A DNA stretch of 64,000 nucleotides, taken from positions 5,196,847 to 5,260,846 of the forward strand of contig CM060107.1 of the NCBI GenBank assembly GCA_030522415.1, in the 5' to 3' direction. This document shows positions 44,094 through 54,647 of this stretch, one piece after another (positions within the stretch are counted from its first letter, which is position 1; each line of letters starts with the position of its first letter). The notes under the pieces are model-generated. The model made no database searches and was not told the DNA's origin. It saw only the letters and a program-made list of their open reading frames with translations. The translations under genes and the position numbers were made by a program. The DNA comes from Channallabes apus. Lineage: Eukaryota > Chordata > Actinopteri > Siluriformes > Clariidae.

Positions 44094-44462
44094 CGTTCTT
44101 CTTTGTTAAGGTTTATTGGCAGTTGGTCTGTTGTAACGCTTGGATTTATAAAACCGCTTGGTTACAAAAAAACGGATTCGGGAATCGAAACAGGGGCTTG
44201 AAAACACTACTTCCGGTATTGCGCAACCGCAGCTGGACAAAACACGACGCGACACAAAACAATTATAATAAATTAAACCAAGTGTATTAAACAAGATAGA
44301 CAGATAAATAAACAAACACGGTGCACCACAAACCAATATATACAAAATATATACAAATATAACGAGTGAGTGTGTGATGTATGCGGGTGTGTGAGTGAGT
44401 GTATGATAGTCCAGAGTCTGAAAAAACGGCAATTGGGGTGAAATGGTGAGTTGGAGAGATGG
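43151..44462. other. Non-coding stretch with a CA microsatellite and CpG-rich patches
   Basis: A promoter-like patch (AAGATGTCGGCGATGTTGAG, with GATTGGCTAGAGG and ACCAATGG CCAAT-type words) lies near 43540-43690. A CA tract is at about 44061-44092. Frames at 43935-44201 and 44106-44630 have no motif. I cannot link the patch to any gene. Confidence 0.4.
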
Positions 44463-45406
44463 GTCAATCTCACCAGATGAAGATGAAGAAAACTGCCTCC
44501 GACTGAACGTCAGTAAGACGAAGGAGCTGGTGGTGGACTTCAGAAGGGGACAACTGGACCACAAACCCCTCATCATCAATGGAGCTCCAGTGGAGAGAGT
44601 GAGCAGCTTCAAGTACTTGGGCGTCCACATCTCCGAGGATCTGACTTGGACTGAGCATATCTGTGCTCAGACGAAAAGGGCAAAGCAGCGTCTGTACCAC
44701 CTGAGGCAGTTGAGGAAGTTTGGGGTTTCCCCTGCTGTCCTTAAGGCTTTCTACTCGGGTGCTGTTGAGAGCATCCTTACACAGAACATTTCATCCTGGT
44801 TTGGGAATAGCTGTGTACAGGACAGGAAAGCCCTCCAGAGAGTGATCCGGGCAGCTTAACGGTGCTGCAGGTTAACTCTCCCCTCCATGCAGGACATTTA
44901 CACCAGGAGATGTAAAACCAGGGCAGCTCGTATCATTAAGGACTTGTCGCACCCCAATAACGGACTGTTCAAACTTCTGCATTCAGGCAGAAGGTTCCGG
45001 GTCATTATGGCCAAAACGGAGAGACTCAGGAGGAGTTTTTATCCACAGGCGATTAGACTCCTCAACCATGATGGGCCACTCTCCCATTCATAGGACTGGT
45101 AACAGTTCACCCACACACTGCTGTGCTGACATTCCACACTGCACACTGCACTTTAGTCTGGACTGTAAGCATCACTTGCACTAACATCTTTATCCTGCTC
45201 AGATACACACTTTATTATTATGTTTACATTTGCACCTTTTTTTTTTATTTTTATTTTTTATTTCAATTTCAATTTCTATTTATAGATTATTTCTTTTGTT
45301 TCTTGTTATTTGCACAAAGTAGGAGCGGTTCAGGATACATTTCACTGCGTGTTGTACTTGTATAACTATGCATGTGACAAATAAAGAATCTTGAATCTTG
45401 AATCTT
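44463..45406 (+). mobile_element. Rex/CR1-like LINE 3' end, 5'-truncated
   Basis: It starts within the reverse transcriptase C-terminal region and ends with AATCTTGAATCTTGAATCTT repeats. GAGATGG on the left (about 44456-44462) and right (about 45407-45413) is the likely target duplication. The coding part is described separately. Confidence 0.85.
44473..45093 (+). pseudogene. LINE ORF2 C-terminal part
   Basis: The plus strand reads ENCLRLNVSKTKELVVDFRR, VERVSSFKYLGVHISEDLTW, KRAKQRLYHLRQLRKFGVSP and SSWFGNSCVQDRKALQRVIR to a stop at 44857-44859. A frame change then leads to MQDIYTRRCKTRAARIIKDL and ERLRRSFYPQAIRLLN, ending at 45093. It covers the end of the reverse transcriptase (the NxxKTKE motif) and the thumb-like C-terminal region, with no catalytic YADD box. 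One frame break plus truncation make it a relic. Confidence 0.85.
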
Positions 45407-46621
45407 GAGATGGTAGGTCTGGGAGATCGAGAAACGGAATGAGCTGGGTACTGAATGAAATTAACAAAAGGTAATCCACAAGCAGTCGCTCAGCTTCAAA
45501 AAACATGCAGCGCGCTGTCATCATCTCTCCGTGTCGGCTTCTATGCCGGTTCCGGCTTTATGCCGGATCATGTGACCCACGTCACTTCCGGGTTCCCTTG
45601 CGACGCGATCGCGCATGCGCGGGAACTTGCCCGGTGACCAAACCACTGTCAATGGGGAACCAGAAACCGCTAGGGCACACCTTTGGCCACAGGTGAGCAG
45701 CATTAGCTCCATAACCAATTCCCTGTGTATGAAGGAGTCCCTTTTGTGTGGCTGTGCTACACTGTAACTAGCACTGTTGATTTTGAAAATGTCTGTCCTG
45801 TAAAGCTGTCCTAATGGTGAATAATCCTAATTTTGAAAAATCCGTAACAAAATTCAGTCATAAGCAGCTCTGAGACCAAATGGATTAGAGATTATACAAT
45901 GATACAGTGAACTTGTGTCTGTTGTTACTCTTTTAAAGTGAATGTTGTGTAGAAAGTTTAGTTGTTGTGTTTGTGTTGATCTTGTGGAAGCTTGATTTCT
46001 GCTTTTGGGTGTAAACATGTAAAAGGCCCATTAAATGCCGTCTCTCAGAGAGATTCACTTTTAATTTCTTTAAATGGCAAAGAAATCACTCTTCAGGGAA
46101 AAATAATAATAAAGAAGTAAAATCGCAAAAAGTACAGTTATGTTTTTTTTGTTTTATATCGAACATATAAATGAATGAATGTAACACATATTCCTTTGAA
46201 GATTTCATATCCTTGTTGTGTCTATCAAACGGTGCTCTCTCACATCAGTCTGTGTGATTTGTGACCTCACACAGATCGCCCCTCCCCCCCCCCTAACAGT
46301 GTGTGAGCAGGAAGGACGTGATGGACTTGTCCACCTGGTTTCTCCGGATGTTAGATGTAGCCCAGGGGTGTGTTCACACACTGATGATTAAACTGTTTAT
46401 TACAGGATCAGTGGGTGTGTTTAGGTGTTGGTGAATTACACACTGTGTAAAACAAACTATTAAAATCTTCATTAAAGAAGAGTTCCAATAATATTAGTTT
46501 ATCAGTTATAGGATTTAGTGAAAATAAATCTGGACTCTGAATCAATTGAGTTGTGATTGTTTCACCTCATAAATATAATATGTTTTTTGACATCTGCATT
46601 TCTTTCTTTCTTTTCTTTCAG
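45407..46621. other. Upstream region of the Ig gene
   Basis: A CpG-rich patch (CTTCCGGGTTCCCTTGCGAC, GATCGCGCATGCGCGGG) lies near 45590-45630. Further on is AT-rich DNA and a C-run near 46279. At 46597-46621 a TTTCTTTCTTTCTTTTCTTT-type pyrimidine tract ends in CAG, which looks like a 3' splice site. An untranslated first exon of the Ig gene may therefore lie upstream, but I cannot place it. Confidence 0.45.
46597..46621 (+). promoter_or_regulatory. Candidate 3' splice site ahead of the signal-peptide exon
   Basis: A pyrimidine-rich run ends in CAG at 46621, 40 bp before the ATG. It implies that the exon starts at 46622 and that a 5' untranslated exon lies upstream. The in-frame ATG at 46557 would then be intronic, so the ATG at 46662 is the better start. 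Confidence 0.55.
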
Positions 46622-46661
46622 ATATTTGTACACACACTCCTCCAGACGTTATCAGGACATC

Positions 46662-48258
46662 ATGACCTCCTTTATTTCCCTTTACATCATATTGAGTACT
46701 GCATGTGTGAGTAAGTACCTTTTTTTTAATAAACCAGATGAAATATCATTCATCTTCTATACCGCTTAATTCTGTGTTCAGGGTCGCGGGGGACCTGGAG
46801 CCTATCCCAGGAGACTTTGGGCACTAGGCGGGGTACACCCTGGAGAGGGTGCCATCGCAGGGCACACACACATACACACACTCACACACCCAATCACACA
46901 CTACGGGCAATTTGGGAACGCCAATTAGCCTAACCTGCATATCTTTGGACTGTGGGAGGAAACCGGAGTACCCGGAGGAAACCCACCAAGCACGGGGAGA
47001 ACATGCAAACTCCATGCACACAGAGACGGGAATCGAGCCTGGCCGGGGAATCGAACCCAGACCCTGGAGGTGCAAGGCGACAGTGCTAACCACTACACCA
47101 CCGCGCCGCCTCCAGATGAAATATAAGACTCTTAATATAAAAGCATTGTTTAAACATGTGCTAAAAATAATCTATATTATAATTTCCCGTCTCAGACCTC
47201 CTCTCTGCAGTACCTGAGATCTACAGTGTATCTGGTCCAGTGGGTTCTACAGCCGTCCTGCCGTGTAACCTGACGAGTGTAGACACTAACACACCGCATA
47301 TTAAGTGGGAAATTAAAGTCAAGACGGATTGTAAGATTGTGTTTGAGCGAGATGGTGAGGAGTCGTATCCGGGTGAGGGATATGAGGGTCGTGTGGACGT
47401 TCCTGTGGAGGAGCTGCGTAAGGGGAACTGTTCACTGGTGATGAGAGACCTGAGACTGACTGATGCTGACCTCTACACCAGCTACCAGGCAGTGACAAAC
47501 ACCAAGAGCGGTCTCACTGTCACAAAAGAAGAAATCAGTCGTGTTAAACTCTCAGTCCATGGTGAGTCTCAGTAGAACACACACTGACCATCACACACAC
47601 AATCAGAACACAGATATTTAATATTGTTTATCTTCTTTTTCCTCTAAAGACCAAACTGAAGAGAGACCAGATATAAACCCAGATTCCTCAGGTGAGTGAA
47701 TATTAATAACTTTATTGAATCCTTTACTTTGATGTTCAGCTGCTTTATGAGTAAATTACACACAGTTTATACCTGATCATGTGACTGAAGACAAAATTGA
47801 TGAATCTTGTGTAAAACAGATTTTAAAGTGATTGTTCCTTTTTCCTCTAAAGACGAAGCTGAAGGGAGAACAGATATAAACTCAGATTCCTCAGGTGAGT
47901 CAATATTAAACTTTAAGTGTGTGTTGGCTGGAAACATCACACAGCAATGTGATTGTAAGTGATGACATAAATATATAAAAATAATTAAAATAAACAGACA
48001 TATAAACAAATAATGACAAAAACAAGAAATGTCCAGAAACACCATGTGATGAAGTCATGTGATCATCAGTTAGAAGTTTATAACGTCTTTATACTGAGAG
48101 TGAACGAAGTACAACAATGACTTTCTGTCTCTGCAGATAACGGAGGAAATAATCTTCAGTACTGGTGGATCCTCGTTTTGCCCGCTGTGGTGTTACTGGG
48201 TCTCGGTGTTGGTGTGTGGTGTCTGAAGAAGAGAAAAAATACTAATAATGTGATTTGA
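46662..48258 (+). CDS. Single Ig V-type domain transmembrane protein, five coding exons, 206 aa
   Basis: The coding exons are 46662-46710, 47196-47561, 47650-47691, 47853-47894 and 48137-48258. All introns are phase 1 with GT-AG ends, and the total of 621 nt is a multiple of three. Exon 1 encodes a signal peptide (MTSFISLYIILSTACV). Exon 2 encodes the Ig domain: GSTAVLPCNL (B-strand Cys40), HIKWEIK (Trp54) and EGRVDVPVEEL. The usual DxGxYxC motif reads DADLYTS, so the F-strand Cys is Ser112, while Cys62 and Cys95 (GNCSLV) are extra. N-glycosylation sites are NLT (41) and NCS (94). Exons 3 and 4 are a repeated 14-codon acidic hinge. Exon 5 has a transmembrane helix (about 176-196) and a short basic tail without ITIM. 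It resembles fish immune-type V-domain receptors or adhesion proteins. The ligand and exact name are unknown. Confidence 0.82.
46747..47111 (-). mobile_element. V-SINE-type SINE in intron 1 of the Ig gene
   Basis: It is the reverse complement of the family at 6195-6571, with GGGTTCGATTCCC, the AAGACATGCAGG-type central domain and a TCATTCATCTTCTATACCGC tail start. A perfect 13-bp target duplication, CCAGATGAAATAT, is at 46734-46746 and 47112-47124. It is antisense to the gene and does not touch the splice sites. Confidence 0.93.
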
Positions 48259-48438
48259 ATTTATAAAGTAATAACCAACATGTTCTCCTTAAAGCAAAGA
48301 CTGTTTCAGGACGTCACATTTTTAGACTGTTTTTATTTTTTAAACATTGTTCCAAACTAAACTTTACCAGATAAACATTACATTTCAGTCTTCAGTGTTT
48401 TAGGCTGTAATGTAAAAACTGTAATGTAAAATCTGTGT

Positions 48439-48444
48439 AATAAA
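48439..48444 (+). terminator. Polyadenylation signal AATAAA of the Ig gene
   Basis: AATAAA lies 181 bp after the stop codon in an AT-rich 3' region. It is the first canonical signal downstream. Confidence 0.6.
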
Positions 48445-49869
48445 TGTAAAATATATCTTTTTAATGTGCTGAGTGACGTCGTGCCTTTAGTTCAGTTTAG
48501 CAAAAATCTGAAATATAGATTCAGCAAAGATGTTGTGCTTCTTTAGTCCTCATGTGAGCAAGTTATTAACATTTTGTTTGTTTATTTTTAGTTTCATTTA
48601 TTGTAATTCTGTAATGTATTTATTTAAATCAGAGTTTTGTTTTAAAGTTTTATTCTTATTTGTTGTTTTGATAAATTCTGTAAATGAAAGTCAAAGATCT
48701 TTGTAATTGGCAGAAAGAAAATCAAATCTACTCAGGAATGTTGGACGTCACTTTCTGCCGTAATTTAAATATTTCTAAGTTACTAAAATACTTGTGCTGA
48801 AGGTCAACATATTAACAACAGGAGGAGGAGTAATGGGGTAAAGTAGGTGTCTAAATAGAAGTGCATATACTAATAAACATTCATACATATTGGCCGAGGG
48901 GTTGTGTAAAAATGTGGTTTTATAAACTTTCTGCAAATCAAATCATGCATTTGCCAGGCCACAGTTGTAAATAAGAAACCTGTTCTTAATCTGTATCTTA
49001 AAAATATATATATATATGAAATATGTAGTGTGTGTTATGTGAGAATATGATTCCAGAAAAAAAAAACTAAAATAATACATAGTGAGATTTTATGCTTGGG
49101 GTTTATCCATTATGAATATTAATTGATAACTGTGACTCTACTGTCAAAACTACGTCACAGACTCGCATGCATTATGTATCGAGAAGAAGACACATCGATT
49201 TCAATAACTGCTTATGCGTTTGTAATAAAGTAAGAAAATTATATTAGAACACAATGTTAGATATACTGTATAAGCTATTTTTATGATTTCGTCACGGCTC
49301 TGTTGCTCTCTTCATCTGTCATCCTGCTGCCAGTTTACCATCCAGTTTGTAAAATCGATGCATCATCTTGATGCATAAATCCTGCAACATATTTTTTACA
49401 GTAAAGTCATGCTTATCAATTTGTATTCGTAATGCAGAAGCCCCAAGTGTAAAATATTGCTTCGTGTTATTTATTTTTCTCACATAAGAACATCATGTAT
49501 TTTATATATGATTTGACTTTTGCCCTTTTTTCTGTGTAACCTTACTGATAAGAGGTTTTCTAAAGGCTACACAGCTGTTTAGTCTCAATCGCTTTAATGC
49601 TCATTGTGTGTGTGGAAATGCTCTTACTTTCACTATTACTGGTTTTTTTTTTGTTCATTTTCTTTTTATCGTTGAATTTAACAAAATGTATTTTTTTTAA
49701 AATATAAATTCCCGACCACATTTGTTCCCTGAAGATGATGGTTCACTACTTTCATTCCTGGTTTTAATAATGAAATAAGAACTGTAAAATGCATTATTAA
49801 AATCTTTAACCCAATTTCAGTAGTTTACATACCTGCTTTATTATACTACTTAAAGTTTACTGTAAGTAA
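48445..49869. other. AT-rich intergenic stretch
   Basis: A TATATATA tract lies near 49008. No gene, RNA gene or clear repeat end was recognised. Confidence 0.45.
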
Positions 49870-49874
49870 GTAGT

Positions 49875-50255
49875 TGTCATACACACCCAATCTGCGCCCG
49901 GCACTAGGACCCGGAAGTAAGACGGGCGCAAAACCAGGAAGTATAAAGGAGGTAAACAAACGATAGCTTACCGCTCAGTCATTGAGTTCGGCCCATGTCA
50001 GCTCCAGGTATCGTTTCAGCAAACCGTGAGTACTCACATGTTGGTTCCGTTGTCTTTGCTATTGTGTGTGTATTTTTAGGACGCGGGTTAAATTTGTGTT
50101 TTTCCCTTGCTCCGTTTTTGTGAGAGTCCTTAAACTAAATCGCGTGGCGATCCTGCCTACTCGCTTCTTTCCGCGTTTGGGTTTATCCTCCACGCTACAT
50201 TGGGCTAACCGCTAAAGCTACGTCTTCTGGTCACCTCAGGTTAGTCCATCTGACA
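49875..50255 (+). repeat. 5' LTR of the young Gypsy element
   Basis: It runs from TGTCATACAC to CCATCTGACA. TATAAA is at 49942-49947. The predicted transcription start is 49973, 31 nt from the first base of the box. Confidence 0.95.
49942..49983 (+). promoter_or_regulatory. LTR promoter with predicted start and self-primer sequence
   Basis: TATAAA (49942-49947) is followed at normal distance by GCTCAGTCATT (49973-49983). The latter is the exact reverse complement of AATGACTGAGC at 50257-50267. The match is 11 nt and stops precisely at 49973, so the 5' end of the RNA can be read from the complementarity. Confidence 0.75.
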
Positions 50256-50256
50256 G

Positions 50257-50267
50257 AATGACTGAGC
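50257..50267 (+). promoter_or_regulatory. Primer-binding site, self-priming type, overlapping the gag start codon
   Basis: AATGACTGAGC starts one base after the 5' LTR. No tRNA-type TGG site is present. The gag ATG (50258-50260) lies inside this site. In Tf1 the first 11 nt of the RNA are known to fold back and prime reverse transcription, and the same arrangement is inferred here. Confidence 0.75.
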
Positions 50268-51307
50268 CCTCCGCGGTAAACCCAGCGGATTATGCGAGTC
50301 TCTGCGACGTTGTAGATCAGCATGCGGCGCTAATTAATCAGCTAACCGGGGATCTTGCTTCTCTCCGCCGCGAGGTCGCTGAGCTCCGGCGGGAGAATAC
50401 GGATCTCCGCGCAGCTGTTGATGGCGTCACTGCTCGATCGCACGCCGCGGAGGCCGCGGCGCCGCATCATCCCCCCCCCCCTCCTTCTGATGTTTTTCTT
50501 TCTCTACCAGAGAAGTGGAATGGCACGGACGGGAAGTGCAGCGTTTTTCTGACAGCTCTCGATCTGGTGTTTGAGTTCAATGCCACCAAGTACTCCACCG
50601 ATCGCCTTCGCATTGCTCTTCTCGTCTCGTTGCTAAAAGGGCAGGCAGCTGAGTGGGCCACGGCAGTTCTACAGGCAGATACGGACACCGCCCACTCTTA
50701 CAATGAGTTCACCCACCAACTCAAACTCACCTTTGAACACCCAGCGGGCGAGGTGGAGACCGACACCAGGCTTTATCACCTGAGGCAGGGAGGATTGCCC
50801 GTGAGCCGCTATACGGCCGAATTTCGAACTCTCGCCGTTCAAACCACGTGGGGCGACGCAGCGCTCCGGACATCCTACTACGAGGGACTGTCTTCGCGAA
50901 TCAAGGACGAACTAGCCGGGCGAGAGCTTCCTGCGACCCTAGAGGGCCTGATCCAATTAGCTCTCCGGATCGACCAGCGCCTCCTCTCTCGTCCGAGGCC
51001 AGCCCCTCGCACCCTGCCACCTGCACCCACCTTCGCCGTCACCACTTCACGACCCGCACCCGCCTTCACCGTCACCACTCCACGTCCCGCAGACTCCGTC
51101 ACCTACACCACCCCGGGATATGTCGGTTCTCCACCTCCTGCCGTGGTTGACACCGGAGCCGGGGAACCCATGCAACTAGGACGCGCCTCCTTGACCGCTG
51201 CAGAACGGGAGAGACGCTTCCGTGAGGGGCTCTGTGCCTATTGCGGGTCAGCCACACATCACCGGGCAACCTGTCCTCACAGACCGGGAAACGCCCAGGC
51301 CCGGTGA
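50258..51307 (+). CDS. Gag polyprotein of the young Gypsy element
   Basis: This is an intact frame of 349 codons. It starts [15 protein letters not shown] and has an N-terminal coiled coil ([18 protein letters not shown]). The capsid-like region follows ([67 protein letters not shown]), then a Pro-rich linker. At the C-terminus is a CCHC zinc knuckle, C326-x2-C329-x4-H334-x4-C339. Gag forms the particle that packages the RNA. The ATG is the first one after the LTR and lies within the primer-binding site. The last codons overlap pol in the -1 frame. Mammalian genes such as PEG10 descend from gag of this retrotransposon group. Confidence 0.93.
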   Translation: MTEPSAVNPADYASLCDVVDQHAALINQLTGDLASLRREVAELRRENTDLRAAVDGVTARSHAAEAAAPHHPPPPPSDVFLSLPEKWNGTDGKCSVFLTALDLVFEFNATKYSTDRLRIALLVSLLKGQAAEWATAVLQADTDTAHSYNEFTHQLKLTFEHPAGEVETDTRLYHLRQGGLPVSRYTAEFRTLAVQTTWGDAALRTSYYEGLSSRIKDELAGRELPATLEGLIQLALRIDQRLLSRPRPAPRTLPPAPTFAVTTSRPAPAFTVTTPRPADSVTYTTPGYVGSPPPAVVDTGAGEPMQLGRASLTAAERERRFREGLCAYCGSATHHRATCPHRPGNAQAR

Positions 51308-51345
51308 GAGGAGAGAGATACTCGCCGGGTCACCTTCGTCTCTCC
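51286..51345 (+). promoter_or_regulatory. Predicted -1 ribosomal frameshift signal (GGGAAAC and pseudoknot)
   Basis: The heptamer G-GGA-AAC (51286-51292) is in the correct gag phase (GGA and AAC are gag codons). A 7-nt spacer follows. Stem 1 is CCCGGTGAG (51300-51308) with CTCGCCGGG (51321-51329), 9 bp with one G-U pair. The loop GGAGAGA (51310-51316) can pair with TCTCTCC (51339-51345) as a 7-bp stem 2. The gag stop (51305-51307) lies in stem 1. Confidence 0.8.
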
Positions 51346-54300
51346 GCCATCACCACCAACTCCTCCCGTCTCACGGTTCAGGTAAACCTCCAGGTTGGCC
51401 ACAAACGAGTCCGAAGTGCTGCGTTCATCGACTCCGGGGCAGCAGGTAACTTCATTGACTCTTCATACGCCAAAAAACTGGGGGTAAAACTCGAGGCGTT
51501 ATCCCAGCCCGTTCGCATCACATCTGTCGACGGTCGCCCCCTCTCCACCAGCCCAATCAGCACCCGAACCGAACCCATCACCGTCTCCATCAACCAACAC
51601 CATGAACAGTTAAAATTTTTCGTCACCTCCATCTCGTCACCACCCATCATCCTTGGTCATCCCTGGCTGCTTCAGCATGACCCTCTAATCTCCTGGACCC
51701 AAAACCGGATCCTCCAGTGGGGTGCGACCTGCAACGAACTATGCCTACGGGCAGCGGCTGGGACGTGCTCTAGGGAGTCCGAGGCCCCCGACGTCGACAC
51801 CAACGCTGTCCCCGAACCATATCGAGACCTGGCGGAGGTCTTCTGTAAACGACGGGCCACCCATCTTCCTCCTCATCGCCCCTATGACCTCGCTATTGAC
51901 CTCCAACCTGGTATGGTTCCACCCCGCGGCCACCTCTATTCGCTCACCTCCACCGAGACTAAGGTGATGGAGGAATACGTCACCAACGCCCTGCGCCAAG
52001 GCACCATCAGACCATCCTCCTCACCTGCAGCCGCGGGGTTCTTCTTCGTGAAGAAAAAAGGAGGTGAACTTCGCCCCTGTGTCGACTATCGGGGGCTCAA
52101 CAACATCACCGTCAAAAACCGACATCCTCTGCCTCTTACCAACTCAGCCCTGGACGCCCTCTCTGGCGCCACCATTTTTACGAAGTTGGACCTCCGGAGC
52201 GCCTACAACTTGGTGCGCATCAGAGAGGGCGATGAGTGGAAGACGGCCTTCATTACACCCACCGGACATTACGAAACCCTTGTCATGCCATTTGGACTGT
52301 GCAATGCCCCCGCCGCATTTCAACATCTAATCAACGATGTCCTTCGTGACATGCTCGGCCGGTGGGCATTCGCCTACCTGGATGATATTTTAATCTACTC
52401 AAGAACTATGGAAGAACACACCCAGCACGTCAGAGCGGTTCTCAAGAGATTACTCGCCCACCAACTGTACTGTAAGTTGGAAAAGTGCGCTTTTCACGAG
52501 CGCTCCACCACGTTCCTGGGTTTTGTCATCTCGCCCCAGGGTGTGGCCATGGACCCGCAGAAGCTAGAGGTTGTGCGTCATTGGCCCCTACCCAAGACCC
52601 TTAAGCAGCTTCAACGGTTTCTCGGGTTTGCGAATTTCTATCGTCGCTTTATCCGGGGCTACAGTACAGTTGCCGCCCCCCTAACCGCCCTGACACGTCC
52701 TTCACCCCTTCCATTTCACCTCAACCCGGCCGCCATCTCTGCCTTCCGGTCACTGTGTCACCGTTTCACCACTGCACCGATTCTCCACCATCCAGATGCC
52801 AGTCAACCATTCGTTGTAGAGGTGGATGCTTCTGATGTGGGCGCTGGAGCTATCCTCTCGCAACGAGGTCCAGATCAAAAGCTACACCCATGTAGCTTTT
52901 TCTCCAGAAAATTCAATCCCACTCAGCAGCGATACGGGGTAGGGGACCGCGAGCTGCTGGCCATAAAGTGGGCTCTGGAGGAATGGCGTCACTGGCTCCA
53001 GGGCGTCAGCGAGCCATTCATAATCTGGACAGACCATCAAAATCTCATCACCATAAAGACAATAAAGCAACTAAACCCACGACAGGCACGGTGGGCCCTC
53101 TTTTTTTAAAATTATAACTTTCACCTCTCATACCGCCCGGGGTCCAAAAACACCAAAGCAGACGCCCTCTCACGACAACTAGAGGTGGATCTCCCCCGGA
53201 CGGACCCCGCGTCGGTTCTTCCCTCCACCAGGATCATCGCCCCCCTCCAACTGGACCTGGAAACGAGAGTCCGCCAGGCACAAAGTACAGAGACCGAACC
53301 GGCAGGTGTGCCACCTGGACGACTCTTCGTGCCCGAGGTGATTAGACCCGAGGTCCTCCAATGGGGGCACTCATCACCCATCTCAGGACATCCGGGCACC
53401 CGACGATCCCTCCAATTTCTTCAGCGCGACTTCTGGTGGCCGTCCATGACGAGGGACGTCCGAGAGTTCGTTCAGGCATGCCCCGTGTGCGCCAGGGCCA
53501 AAAGCTCCAATCAACCAACTCCGGGAGAACTACAACCACTCCCAGTTCCTCGACGGCCCTGGACGCACATCGCCGTCGACTTCATCACGGGCCTGCCGGC
53601 CTCCGAAGGAAAGGACACCATCCTCACAATCGTGGATCGGTTCTCTAAAACCGTGCATCTGGTGGCTCTCGCCGGACTCCCGTCAGCTAAGGAGACAGCA
53701 GAGTTGATATTAGAGCACGTAGTCCGTCTGCATGGGTTCCCCAAGGACATCGTCTCGGACAGAGGGCCCCAGTTCACAGCCCGGTTCTGGAAGGCCTTCT
53801 GCCGTCTGATCGACTCCACCTGCAGTCTGTCCTCCGGATACCACCCACAGACTAACGGTCAGACGGAGCGGACCAACCAACAACTGGAGCGCTATCTGAG
53901 ATGTTTCGTAGCAGACCGGCAGCGCTCCTGGGCCCGCTACCTCATCTGGGCTGAGTTATCACATAACCTCCACATCTCCTCAGCCACCAACCTAAGTCCA
54001 TTTGAGGTATGTCACGGTTTCCAACCTTCCGTGTTCAACCACCCTGAACCGGAGGTTGATGTACCGTCGGCCCAACAGTTGGTCCGCAGATGTCGGCGGC
54101 TCTGGATCACGACCAACCGGGCCATTCAACGTACTAACATCCGTTACACCCACCAACACCGCCGTCGACATCCCCCGGGACGACTGTACCACGTAGGTGA
54201 CAAGGTATGGCTTTCCTCAAAAAACCTCCACCTTCACACCGAGTCCAAGAAGCTCTCCCCCAGGTTCATCGGACCATACCGCATCACCCACAAAATCAAT

Positions 54301-54633
54301 CCTGTCACCTACCGGCTCCAGCTGCCTGCGGCGCTCCGGATTCACCCAGTATTCCACCTGTCCCAATTCAAACCCTTCATCACCTCGCCAATGATTCCAC
54401 CCACCCCCCCAGCTCCTCCTCCCCGGATCATCGACGGCGGTCCCGCCTACACCGTGCGCCGAATCCTCGATTCGCGCCCTCGGGGCAAAGGTATGCAATA
54501 CCTGGTGGACTGGGAGGGCTATGGCCCCGAGGAGCGATCTTGGATCCCGGCCCGGTTCATTCTCGACCCTCAGCTAATTCGGGACTACCGTCACAGGGTA
54601 TCCTCCACCCCAGGACCGTCAGGAGCCAGTCCT

Positions 54634-54647
54634 GGACAGGGGGGTAC
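54634..54647 (+). promoter_or_regulatory. Polypurine tract before the 3' LTR
   Basis: A GGACAGGGGGGT-type run stands directly before the TGTCAT of the 3' LTR, in the position where plus-strand DNA synthesis is primed. It is coding within pol. Confidence 0.65.

Noticed and set aside
44106..44630. 174-codon minus-strand frame
   Set aside because: Its N-terminal half is the antisense of the LINE coding region at 44473 onward and the rest is low-complexity flank.
46557..46661. Alternative upstream ATG of the Ig gene at 46557
   Set aside because: It is in frame, but a strong pyrimidine tract with CAG at 46621 makes this part intronic, and the peptide from 46662 is already a good signal sequence.
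50258..51307. Domesticated PEG10-like host gene
   Set aside because: Identical LTRs, a target duplication and a linked pol with integrase show a retrotransposon and not a domesticated gag.
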